DNA from: JAVBOV01 sp031550205
GTDB taxonomy: Bacteria; Pseudomonadota; Alphaproteobacteria; RF32; CAG-239
Direction of reading: 5' to 3'
DNA: 11,948 bases
Assembly (NCBI GenBank): GCA_031550205.1
Contig: JAVBOV010000009.1
Location: 1 to 11,948 of the forward strand
The position numbers and the translations under genes were made by a program. Below, piece after piece: positions 6,419-11,948 of this stretch (positions are counted from its first letter, which is position 1; every line of letters starts with the position of its first letter). Under the pieces are notes generated by a model. That model did no database searches and had not been told where the DNA came from. It saw only the letters and a list, made by a program, of their open reading frames with translations.

Positions 6419-6781
6419 ATGAGACAATTTATTATTGATTTGAAAAAAGGCACCATCAGCCTTGAAGAAGCCAGAGTTAAGGCTCAGGAATTTTTGGACA
6501 GCGGCAGGAAGTTGACTGTGCGGCAGAAAGATTTATTGCAGAGGTTGCTAAACAGCAAGAGTATTGGCCTTTCGCTTATATTTTCAGGCTATCAAGATTC
6601 TTTTAAGAGAAAGCCTGTAAAGGATTGGGGCAAGATTGCTGATGATGTGATTGAGAATATTCCTCATAGGAGCAGCCTTATTGCCGGCGGTCTTATTCTT
6701 CCAAAATGCAATCATTGCGGAAAAGATCCTCACGCTCCAAGGGTTCCGACATTGAGGCCGGGACGTAATAGGAGGCATTAA
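6419..6781 (+). CDS. Small basic protein with a CxxC pair, unknown
   Basis: 120 residues, not recognised. The N-terminal half is helical and charged (DLKKGTISLEEARVKAQEFL, then KLTVRQKDLLQRLL). The C-terminus is basic with CNHCGKDPHAP (Cys97, Cys100, His98, His105) and ends RPGRNRRH. One CxxC with nearby histidines could bind a metal, but a second cysteine pair is missing. There is no Shine-Dalgarno sequence; the upstream bases are AAATTTAT. A strong terminator begins two bases after the stop, which supports this being a real 3' end. Confidence 0.6.
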   Translation: MRQFIIDLKKGTISLEEARVKAQEFLDSGRKLTVRQKDLLQRLLNSKSIGLSLIFSGYQDSFKRKPVKDWGKIADDVIENIPHRSSLIAGGLILPKCNHCGKDPHAPRVPTLRPGRNRRH

Positions 6782-6782
6782 C

Positions 6783-6816
6783 AAAAAAGCGATATCTGTT
6801 TGGATATCGCTTTTTT
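6783..6816. terminator. Bidirectional intrinsic terminator
   Basis: AAAAAAGCGATATC, loop TGTTTG, GATATCGCTTTTTT: a perfect 14-bp arm with A and T runs on both sides. It ends the 6048-6781 plus-strand pair and can also stop minus-strand transcription arriving from ligA and the hemolysin III gene. Confidence 0.88.
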
Positions 6817-6834
6817 AAATTTTGCTAAACAGTT

Positions 6835-6922
6835 CTGGATCCCACGCCAATTTTATAATTTTCTGTCCTGTGCTCCCTGCGGTCGACACAGGAAAATTAT
6901 AAAATTGGCTCTGGATGACAAT
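6835..6922. repeat. Family B palindromic repeat, copy 2
   Basis: CCAATTTTATAATTTTC (6847-6863) pairs perfectly with 6892-6908, and CCTGTG with CACAGG. The loop has CTCCCTGCGGTCGAC, and the ends CTGGATCCCA and CTGGATGACAAT match copy 1 at 2460. The stem sequence is different from copy 1 but self-complementary. It lies between the terminator and the 3' end of the hemolysin III gene. Confidence 0.8.
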
Positions 6923-6934
6923 GAAAAGTATTAT

Positions 6935-7585
6935 TTATTTCAAAACACAGCCGTAGAGGATGGCGAAGAAGTGCATTATGGTGCCGACCAAAACGCAGAA
7001 GTGCCAGATGGCGTGGGTGTATTTTTTGCTTTTCCAGATATAAAACAAAACGCCGAAGGTGTAAAACAAGCCGCCTAAGGTTAAGAAAACCAGGCCGATG
7101 GTCGGAAGCTGGCTGATTAGCTGCTGCGAGGCGATGACAATCATCCAGCCCATGAGCAGATATAGGCCGATTGACCAGGCTTTGGTGCCTTGGGCTGATG
7201 AGAAAAGTTTTAAGAAGGTGCCGAGCAGCGCCAAGCCCCAGACAATGCCGAAGATGGTCCAGCCCATGGCACCGCGCATGGTGACCAGCAAAAAGGGAGT
7301 GTAGGTTCCGGCGATTAGGTAATATATGGAGATATGGTCGAGTTTTTTGAGCTTTTTCTTAACCTCGGGCATGGGAATCGCGTGATATAAGGTTGAGGCG
7401 GTGTAAAGCAGAATCATTGAGGCGCCGAATATGGAAGTGGAAACCACAGCCCAGGCATCACCATAAACGGAGGAAAAAGATACCAAAATTACCAATGCGG
7501 CAATGCCCAACGCCGCGCCGACACCGTGGACAATGCTATGCCAGATTTCTTCTGAAAGGGTGTAGGTGCGTGTAGTTTTGCTCAT
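6935..7585 (-). CDS. Hemolysin III / PAQR family membrane protein
   Basis: 216 residues with about seven membrane helices, the standard length of bacterial hemolysin III (YqfA/TrhA) proteins. Family motifs: EEIWHSIVHGVGA near residues 12-24, ASTLYHA (63-69), KKLDHISIYYLIAGTYTP (80-97) and HAIWHFCVLVGTIMHF (191-206). His68, Asp83 and the C-terminal histidines 191, 195 and 205 correspond to the metal-binding set of the PAQR superfamily. Function in bacteria is not firmly known; membrane homeostasis or hydrolase roles have been proposed, and the hemolysin name is historical. Its ATG overlaps the ligA stop as ATGA (7582-7585), which implies translational coupling to DNA ligase, though no functional link is evident. 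Confidence 0.92.
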   Translation of the reverse strand: MSKTTRTYTLSEEIWHSIVHGVGAALGIAALVILVSFSSVYGDAWAVVSTSIFGASMILLYTASTLYHAIPMPEVKKKLKKLDHISIYYLIAGTYTPFLLVTMRGAMGWTIFGIVWGLALLGTFLKLFSSAQGTKAWSIGLYLLMGWMIVIASQQLISQLPTIGLVFLTLGGLFYTFGVLFYIWKSKKYTHAIWHFCVLVGTIMHFFAILYGCVLK

Positions 7586-9813
7586 TTTATTAACTCCATA
7601 AACTCTTCTTCGGTTAAAATCTTAATGCCCAGCTCTTGGGCGGTTTTGGCTTTGGAGCCGGCGTCTGCGCCGATTACCACATAATCGGTGTTTTTGCTGA
7701 CTGAGCCGGCGACCTTGGCGCCTAAGGATAAGGCTTTGGCTTTGGCCTCGGCGCGGGTCATTCTTTCTAGGGTTCCGGTGAAGACTACGGTAAGGCCGCT
7801 GATTGGCGAATCGTAGTTGTTGGTGTCGATATATTCTCCAACCGAAATTTCTTTTAAGAGTTTTTCAATGAGGTCTATATTATGCGCTTCAGCAAAAAAT
7901 TCAACAATATCTTTGGCCATGGCCTCGCCGATGCCGTCAATCGAGAGCAACTTTTCGGTGTTTTTTGCAAGCATTTCATTCATGAATGCATCCAAAGAAC
8001 CGTAGTTTTTGGCAATCAAGAGTGAGGTAGCGGTGCCAATCTGGCGGATGCCGAGGGCGTAGATGAAGCGAGGCAGAGAAATTTTGCGGCGCTCATTGAT
8101 GGATTTGAACAGGTTGTCTACGGACTTTTTTCCCCAGCCTTCGCGTTTTTCAAGTTCCAAGCAGGTTTCGGGTTTGCACCCCCACCCTGACCCTCCCCCA
8201 TCAAGGGGGAGGGAAAACTGAGGTTTTTGGTGCTGATTGCGTTTTTCCAAGGTGAAGATATCATATGGATTTGAGATGATTTTTTCTTGGTAGAAATCTT
8301 CAATAATCTTATTGCCCAAACCTTCAATGTCAAAAGCTTCGCGGGAGACAAAGTGGATTATTCTCTCAATGGCCTGAGCAGGGCAGGTGAGGCCGCCGGT
8401 GCAGCGGCGCACGGCTTCGTCTTCTTCGCGGACGGTATGAGCGCCGCAAACCGGGCAGAGGGTTGGAAAGATAAATTCGCGCGAATCGGCATGGCGCTTG
8501 TCTTTCAAGACCTCAACCACCTGCGGAATGACGTCGCCGGCGCGCTGGATGACCACAATGTCGCCAATTTGGATGTCTTTTCTTTTAATTTCATCTTCAT
8601 TATGCAGCGTGGCATGAGAAACCATGACGCCGCCGACGTTGATGGGTTCTAAATCGGCTACCGGAGTTAAAGCGCCGGTGCGGCCGACTTGAACGCGAAT
8701 GTTTTTGAGTCTGGTAACGGCTTGTTCGGCCGGAAACTTGTGAGCAGTGGCCCAACGCGGGGTGCGGGTGAGGAAGCCCAGGCGTTCCTGAAGCTTAAGG
8801 TCGTTCACCTTGTAAACCACGCCGTCGATGTCATAGTCTAATGAACTGCGGATTTTTAAAAGGTTTTGATAGTTTTGTTTTAACTCTTCTGTGTTGTGGC
8901 AGAGCTTGTTGAGCGGGTTGGTTGGGAAACCCCAAGTTTTTAATTGTTCAAAAAATGAGCTTTGCGAATCCCAAGAAATGTTTGAAACTTCGCCCCAGGC
9001 ATATACAAAAAGGCTGAGTTTGCGGCTTTTGGTGACAGAGGGGTCAAGCTGGCGCAAAGAGCCGGCTGCGGCATTGCGCGGGTTGGCAAAAAGTTTTTTG
9101 TTTTGGCTTTTGTTTCTTTCGTTTAGCTTAAAGAAATCGGCCTTTTTCATATAAACTTCGCCGCGGACTTCCAAAACTTTGGGCGCGCCCGAAATGCGGA
9201 GCGGCAGGCCGGCAACGGTTTTGAGATTGTCGGTGATGTCTTCGCCTTCAACGCCGTCGCCGCGGGTGGCGCCTTTGACAAAGACTCCGTTTTCATAGCG
9301 GGCAGAAAAGCCTAAACCGTCGATTTTGGGTTCGGCCAAAAAATCTATGTTAAAACCTGATTTATTGGGCATCTGATTGCAAAATCCGGTGCTCGAATGC
9401 TCATGTACTAATTGTGTACACTCCGCTTCTGTGCTACGTGTTTTGCTTCCATCTGCCTCACTAAATTCGGTTTTACTTATAGATTTTGGATTTAAAAACT
9501 TTTGAACGGAAGCCACAAAAGAATCGATGTCGGCTTCGGCAAAAATGTTGCCAAGTGAGAGCATGGGGATGGAATGGGTGACTTTTTTAAAGTCGCTTTT
9601 GACTGCGGCACCGACCCTTTGGGAAGGGCTGTCAGCGCGGATTAGCTGTGGAAAAAGCTTTTCCAGTTCTTCATTACGGCGTTTTAGTTCGTCATACTGT
9701 GCATCGGTTAAAGACGGCTCGTCGTTTTGATAATAGGCAACATCAGCCTTGGCCATCTCTTTGGCCAAGAACTCCAATTCTTTTTTTGCCTGCTGCTCGG
9801 TAATATCAGTCAT
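7582..9813 (-). CDS. ligA: LigA, NAD-dependent DNA ligase with two repeat-coded insertions
   Basis: LigA seals DNA nicks using NAD+. At 743 residues it is about 70 longer than E. coli LigA. Order: Ia domain (1-90), adenylation domain with EPKIDG (Lys163 is the AMP-accepting lysine), TRGDG, EVRGEVY, FANPRNAAAGSLRQLD and DIDGVVYKVN (328-337), OB fold (VGRTGALTPVA), four-cysteine zinc finger (Cys453, 456, 471, 477), HhH domain (REGWGKKS, LYALGIR-like FIYALGIR) and BRCT domain (668-743). Residues about 109-158 are coded by a family A palindrome, and about 527-551 by a GC-rich palindrome. Both extra segments keep frame and lie in expected surface loops, and all catalytic motifs are intact, so the enzyme is probably active. 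The ATG has GAGGA 3 bases upstream. Confidence 0.97.
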   Translation of the reverse strand: MTDITEQQAKKELEFLAKEMAKADVAYYQNDEPSLTDAQYDELKRRNEELEKLFPQLIRADSPSQRVGAAVKSDFKKVTHSIPMLSLGNIFAEADIDSFVASVQKFLNPKSISKTEFSEADGSKTRSTEAECTQLVHEHSSTGFCNQMPNKSGFNIDFLAEPKIDGLGFSARYENGVFVKGATRGDGVEGEDITDNLKTVAGLPLRISGAPKVLEVRGEVYMKKADFFKLNERNKSQNKKLFANPRNAAAGSLRQLDPSVTKSRKLSLFVYAWGEVSNISWDSQSSFFEQLKTWGFPTNPLNKLCHNTEELKQNYQNLLKIRSSLDYDIDGVVYKVNDLKLQERLGFLTRTPRWATAHKFPAEQAVTRLKNIRVQVGRTGALTPVADLEPINVGGVMVSHATLHNEDEIKRKDIQIGDIVVIQRAGDVIPQVVEVLKDKRHADSREFIFPTLCPVCGAHTVREEDEAVRRCTGGLTCPAQAIERIIHFVSREAFDIEGLGNKIIEDFYQEKIISNPYDIFTLEKRNQHQKPQFSLPLDGGGSGWGCKPETCLELEKREGWGKKSVDNLFKSINERRKISLPRFIYALGIRQIGTATSLLIAKNYGSLDAFMNEMLAKNTEKLLSIDGIGEAMAKDIVEFFAEAHNIDLIEKLLKEISVGEYIDTNNYDSPISGLTVVFTGTLERMTRAEAKAKALSLGAKVAGSVSKNTDYVVIGADAGSKAKTAQELGIKILTEEEFMELIK
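8176..8218. repeat. GC-rich palindromic repeat in frame inside ligA
   Basis: CCCTCCCCC (8191-8199), loop ATCAA, GGGGGAGGG (8205-8213), preceded by CACCCCCACCCTGA. On the minus strand it codes FSLPLDGGGSGWG, an abrupt glycine-rich stretch between DIFTLEKRN and LEKREGWG, which are adjacent or nearly so in other LigA proteins. The sequence type (a CCCTCCCCC...GGGGGAGGG stem followed by GGGTGGGGGTG) is a common dispersed bacterial repeat. Confidence 0.8.
9341..9487. repeat. Family A palindromic element, copy 5, in frame inside ligA
   Basis: About 147 bp. ATCTAT, TAAAACC, ATTTA and GGC on the left pair with GCC, TAAAT, GGTTTTA and ATAGAT on the right. The core at 9401-9422 reads CATGTACTAATTGTGTACAC. 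Unlike the other copies it is in a coding region, antisense to ligA. It contributes residues about 109-158, including SISKTEFSEADGSKTRSTEA, just before EPKIDG. It contains no minus-strand stop codon in the ligA frame. Confidence 0.88.
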
Positions 9814-9892
9814 TATTCCTCGTTCAGTATAATATAGGCATTTTATAAGGATTTTGCCAGTTGAAAAGCGATTTATGCAAAAGCAATATTTG

Positions 9893-9921
9893 TTGACAAA
9901 ACAGACGGAATAATCTATTTT
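9893..9921 (+). promoter_or_regulatory. Promoter of the 9950-10990 gene
   Basis: TTGACA at 9893-9898, a 17-base spacer and TATTTT at 9916-9921. The predicted start of transcription is near 9928, leaving a leader of about 20 bases before the ATG. The -35 is perfect and the -10 is moderate. Confidence 0.6.
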
Positions 9922-9949
9922 GCAGTTAGTATTTTAGAGGAATAGTTTT

Positions 9950-10990
9950 ATGAATTGGCAAGAAAAACAGTGTGAGCTGGAGCAGAAGATATGTGATAGC
10001 AATACGTCTAATGTTGCACGCTATTACAGGGGTATTTTTTTGAGCAGTGTTATGAATGACGGAGAATCGGCAAGAAAACTGATTCACGATCAAGTGTTTT
10101 ATGCCAATGATATGCTTAAGGTTTTTTATGATTATTATTACCATAAAGATAAGGTCAGAGCGGTAAATGAAATTGAAAAAATTCACGATGAATGTTCTGA
10201 AAGAGGATTTATGGCGAAAGGTTTCTACACAAGCTTTAGTGAGCCTAAATATATTCACGACTATACTCAAGTTGGTTGGAGCGATAAAGATGAGACTAAT
10301 TGGATGGATTTAAAAAGATATGATAAGCCTCATACGCTTACAGTCAGCCATTTTATGGGACGTGAAAGCCGGCATTTTGAAAATGCGACAGTGATTGGTG
10401 TTTTGGAAGATGTGGTGAAGCAGCGAGATAATAGATATAACTCAGATCGAGAGACAGGGAACCAAGATTTGGATTTGATGGTTAAAAATATTAGCTCTGA
10501 TGAGTACGATGTTAATTTGGCTGCATATACCAAGATGTTGAAGCTTTTAAATGCTGAGTTAACAGACTGTTTTGATGGCAAAAAGGCCATAAATGACGGG
10601 CATTGTGATGCGGTGGTGTTGGCTGATATGCGTTCAGGGTTGGTTTATGATAAGATTGATTATGCGATGCAGCATGGTTTTCATCAGTCTGAACTTGGTG
10701 AAGAAATGCTCAAGTTCTCTTATCTTACCAGTTTTAGCAAAACCGAATCCGGCCAAGAAGATATGGATGCTTATATTAATGGCGTGAAAAATGCCGGGCA
10801 TTGGCGCGCGGCTATAAAAATGGTGTCAAACGAGATAGCAAAAAGATCGTTAAAAGAAAACGGCATTAACCAGAGCTTGATGATGCTATCAGAGATAAAA
10901 CCGATGCCGAACGGATGCGAAGCAGCAAGAGGTTATCACAAGCGAGATGCCGATAACTTGGCTCGAGGAGTTTTTTATTTGGGAAGGTAA
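9950..10990 (+). CDS. Uncharacterised 346-residue soluble protein
   Basis: Not recognised. The product is hydrophilic and mostly helical in appearance, without a signal peptide or membrane helix. It is rich in Asp, Lys, Tyr and His (ANDMLKVFYDYYYHKDKVRA; RYDKPHTLTVSHFMGRESRH). No catalytic or binding motif stands out. The start is ATG with AGAGGA at 9936-9941, 8 bases upstream. It is monocistronic: its own promoter lies upstream, divergent from ligA, and a perfect terminator begins one base after the stop. Base composition is more AT-rich than ruvB or ligA. It could be a lineage-specific gene or an acquired one; an effector-like role is conceivable but unsupported. Confidence 0.85.
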   Translation: MNWQEKQCELEQKICDSNTSNVARYYRGIFLSSVMNDGESARKLIHDQVFYANDMLKVFYDYYYHKDKVRAVNEIEKIHDECSERGFMAKGFYTSFSEPKYIHDYTQVGWSDKDETNWMDLKRYDKPHTLTVSHFMGRESRHFENATVIGVLEDVVKQRDNRYNSDRETGNQDLDLMVKNISSDEYDVNLAAYTKMLKLLNAELTDCFDGKKAINDGHCDAVVLADMRSGLVYDKIDYAMQHGFHQSELGEEMLKFSYLTSFSKTESGQEDMDAYINGVKNAGHWRAAIKMVSNEIAKRSLKENGINQSLMMLSEIKPMPNGCEAARGYHKRDADNLARGVFYLGR

Positions 10991-11024
10991 TAAAGAAGGC
11001 CGGATAATTATCCGGCCTTCTTTA
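10991..11024. terminator. Bidirectional terminator between the 346-residue gene and infC
   Basis: A perfect 34-base palindrome made of TAAAGAAGGCCGGATAA and its reverse complement TTATCCGGCCTTCTTTA. It has a GC-rich stem with A and T runs at the ends and serves the two convergent genes. Confidence 0.88.
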
Positions 11025-11036
11025 AATATTGTTTCT

Positions 11037-11573
11037 TTACACAGGAGAAACGACCATCATTACTTGGCGGCCTTCGAGTTTGGGTTCGGAATCGACTTTG
11101 CATAAGCCTTCCAAATCGGCCAGAATGTTGTTTAAAATCTCTTTGCCCATGTCGTTGGCGCTCATCTCGCGGCCCTTATAACGCATGGTGAACTTAACCT
11201 TATCGCCTTCTTTTAAGAACTTTTTGGCTTGTTTAAGCTTAACCTCATAGTCGTGCTTTTCAATAACCGGGCGAAGCTTTAGCTCTTTAATGCTGACAAC
11301 CTTTTGGTGGCGTTTGGCTTCGTTCTTCTTTTTTTGAACTTCATATTTATATTTGCCGAAGTCTAAAATCTTGCAAACCGGCGGAACGGCCAAGGGTGAG
11401 ATTTCAATTAAATCAAGCCCGGCTTCAACTGCCATGCTCAAAGCCTCGTTAATTGGAACTACTCCGACGTTATTTCCGTTTTCATCAATAAGACGAACTT
11501 CTTTAACTCTGATTTCTTTATTAATGCGTGGTCCATCATCGTTACGTACTGGCGCATTGGTATTTTCTTTTAT
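11037..11573 (-). CDS. infC: Translation initiation factor IF-3
   Basis: IF-3 binds the 30S subunit, prevents premature joining of 50S and checks the start codon. The protein shows the N-domain (PRINKEIRVKEVRLIDENGN, ALSMAVEAGLDLIEISP), the linker KYEVQKKKNEAKRHQK and the C-domain (KELKLRPVIEKHDYEVKLK, KVKFTMRYKGREM). An in-frame ATG exists at 11609, but it has no ribosome binding site and lies at or upstream of the predicted transcript start. A strong AGGAGG (minus strand, 11587-11582) precedes two ATA codons at 11576 and 11573. ATA 11573, 8 bases away, gives 178 residues, near the 180 of E. coli IF-3, whose gene starts at AUU. ATA 11576 is a close alternative. rpmI-rplT do not follow. Confidence 0.93.
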   Translation of the reverse strand: MKENTNAPVRNDDGPRINKEIRVKEVRLIDENGNNVGVVPINEALSMAVEAGLDLIEISPLAVPPVCKILDFGKYKYEVQKKKNEAKRHQKVVSIKELKLRPVIEKHDYEVKLKQAKKFLKEGDKVKFTMRYKGREMSANDMGKEILNNILADLEGLCKVDSEPKLEGRQVMMVVSPV

Positions 11574-11581
11574 TATAGGTG

Positions 11582-11587
11582 CCTCCT
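11582..11587 (-). promoter_or_regulatory. infC ribosome binding site
   Basis: AGGAGG on the minus strand is the strongest Shine-Dalgarno sequence in the window. It lies inside the longer open frame (coding Gln-Glu-Ala if ATG 11609 were used), 5 bases before the first ATA codon and 8 before the second. Its position decides for a non-canonical AUA start. Confidence 0.75.
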
Positions 11588-11611
11588 GAAAAGCAGTTGT
11601 TAACAGCATGC

Positions 11612-11641
11612 ATAATAATATAAAAAAATGATATTAGTCAA
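11612..11641 (-). promoter_or_regulatory. infC promoter
   Basis: On the minus strand: TTGACT (11641-11636), 18-base spacer, TATTAT (11617-11612). The expected transcript start near 11605 falls at or after the in-frame ATG at 11609-11607, which independently argues against that ATG. Confidence 0.5.
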
Positions 11642-11647
11642 GGGTGG

Positions 11648-11676
11648 TTGACAATTGTGCATTAAATTAGTACACT
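11648..11676 (+). promoter_or_regulatory. Rightward promoter P1
   Basis: TTGACA at 11648-11653, 17-base spacer, TACACT at 11671-11676. It is divergent from the infC promoter and about 100 bases ahead of a second, stronger promoter in the same direction. Confidence 0.45.
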
Positions 11677-11744
11677 TAAATTCTTCAGAAAAGCGTGGTT
11701 TTTATTATTTTCATAAAAAAAGTATTTTTTTGTGAAAAAAGTTG

Positions 11745-11773
11745 TTGACACTGATAAGTTGATAGCTTATAAC
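11745..11773 (+). promoter_or_regulatory. Strong rightward promoter P2, rrn-like
   Basis: TTGACA at 11745-11750, exactly 17 bases, TATAAC at 11768-11773: near-consensus, preceded by A/T-rich tracts that could act as an UP element. Transcription would start near 11780. The arrangement resembles a stable-RNA promoter. Confidence 0.7.
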
Positions 11774-11948
11774 CCCGTTTGTCCCGATTTTCGGGAAGTT
11801 ATAAAAAAGCGTAAATAAGCAGTGACAAAAAATAGTGTGAGATTGGTTTCGCATCTTTTGGTGTGGAATTGATTGATAGAAGATATGTAGGCGGTATGTG
11901 TTGAATATAACGTCTATTTATTAGGAACCTAGAGAAGAAAAATTCTTT
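11774..11948 (+). other. Long untranslated leader, possibly of an rRNA operon
   Basis: No gene is visible. A short hairpin CCCGA-TTT-TCGGG occupies 11783-11795 without a T run. AGAAGATATGTAGGCGGTATG (11878-11898 region) resembles leaders upstream of 16S rRNA in some alphaproteobacteria, from memory only. The 16S start (AGAGTTTGATC) is not reached, so the call is inferred from the promoter and the leader character. Confidence 0.35.

Noticed and set aside
6800..7078. Plus-strand open frame across family B copy 2
   Set aside because: It starts inside the terminator and runs antisense to the hemolysin III gene.
708..9487. Family A repeats as a CRISPR array
   Set aside because: Copies are kilobases apart, palindromic and located at gene ends, with no regular spacers or cas genes.
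7582..9813. ligA as a pseudogene because of its inserts
   Set aside because: The frame is open from start to stop, and the catalytic lysine, NAD-domain motifs, four zinc cysteines, HhH and BRCT regions are all intact.

Overview
This window looks like a chromosomal segment of an AT-leaning alphaproteobacterium. The evidence is the order ruvA-ruvB-ybgC-tolQ-tolR-tolA, an alpha-type TolA, a rrn-style promoter and an unusual density of dispersed palindromic repeats. I cannot fix the genus; an uncultured, host-associated Rickettsiales-, Holosporales- or Rhodospirillales-like lineage would fit, but that is inference.

Layout. 89-1891 (+) encodes the Holliday-junction branch-migration pair RuvA/RuvB. 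1904-2305 (+) encodes the hotdog thioesterase YbgC. 2306-2802 is a 497-base non-coding stretch that holds three different palindromic repeats and a run of small hairpins. 2803-4954 (+) encodes the inner-membrane Tol complex TolQ-TolR-TolA. The usual tolB-pal partners do not follow; an unrecognised six-helix membrane protein (5126-5845) does. 6048-6781 (+) carries two short orphan genes without Shine-Dalgarno sequences, closed by a bidirectional terminator. 6935-9813 (-) is a two-gene unit, ligA (NAD-dependent DNA ligase) followed by a hemolysin III/PAQR-type membrane protein, joined by an ATGA stop/start overlap. 9950-10990 (+) is an unrecognised 346-residue gene with its own promoter and a perfect bidirectional terminator shared with convergent infC. 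infC (-) most likely starts at a non-canonical AUA codon. The right end (11640-11948) has strong promoters reading right into a long leader, probably towards a ribosomal RNA operon outside the window.

The most unusual content is a five-copy family of about 118-147 bp palindromic elements (called family A here). Each copy has a nearly constant core, CATGTACTAAAGTGTACACT, between long arms. Four copies begin exactly at the stop codons of ruvA, ybgC, tolA and the 5126-5845 gene, and their outer arms mirror the last bases of that gene. The fifth lies inside ligA in frame and adds about 48 residues just before the catalytic KIDG lysine. A second, GC-rich palindrome is also inserted in frame in ligA and adds about 25 more, so the ligase is 743 residues against about 670 in E. 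coli. The behaviour recalls Rickettsia palindromic elements, which also insert in frame in genes, but I see no direct sequence identity to claim. Family B (two copies) and family C (one copy) are further intergenic palindromes. In families A and B the arms differ between copies while staying complementary within each copy.
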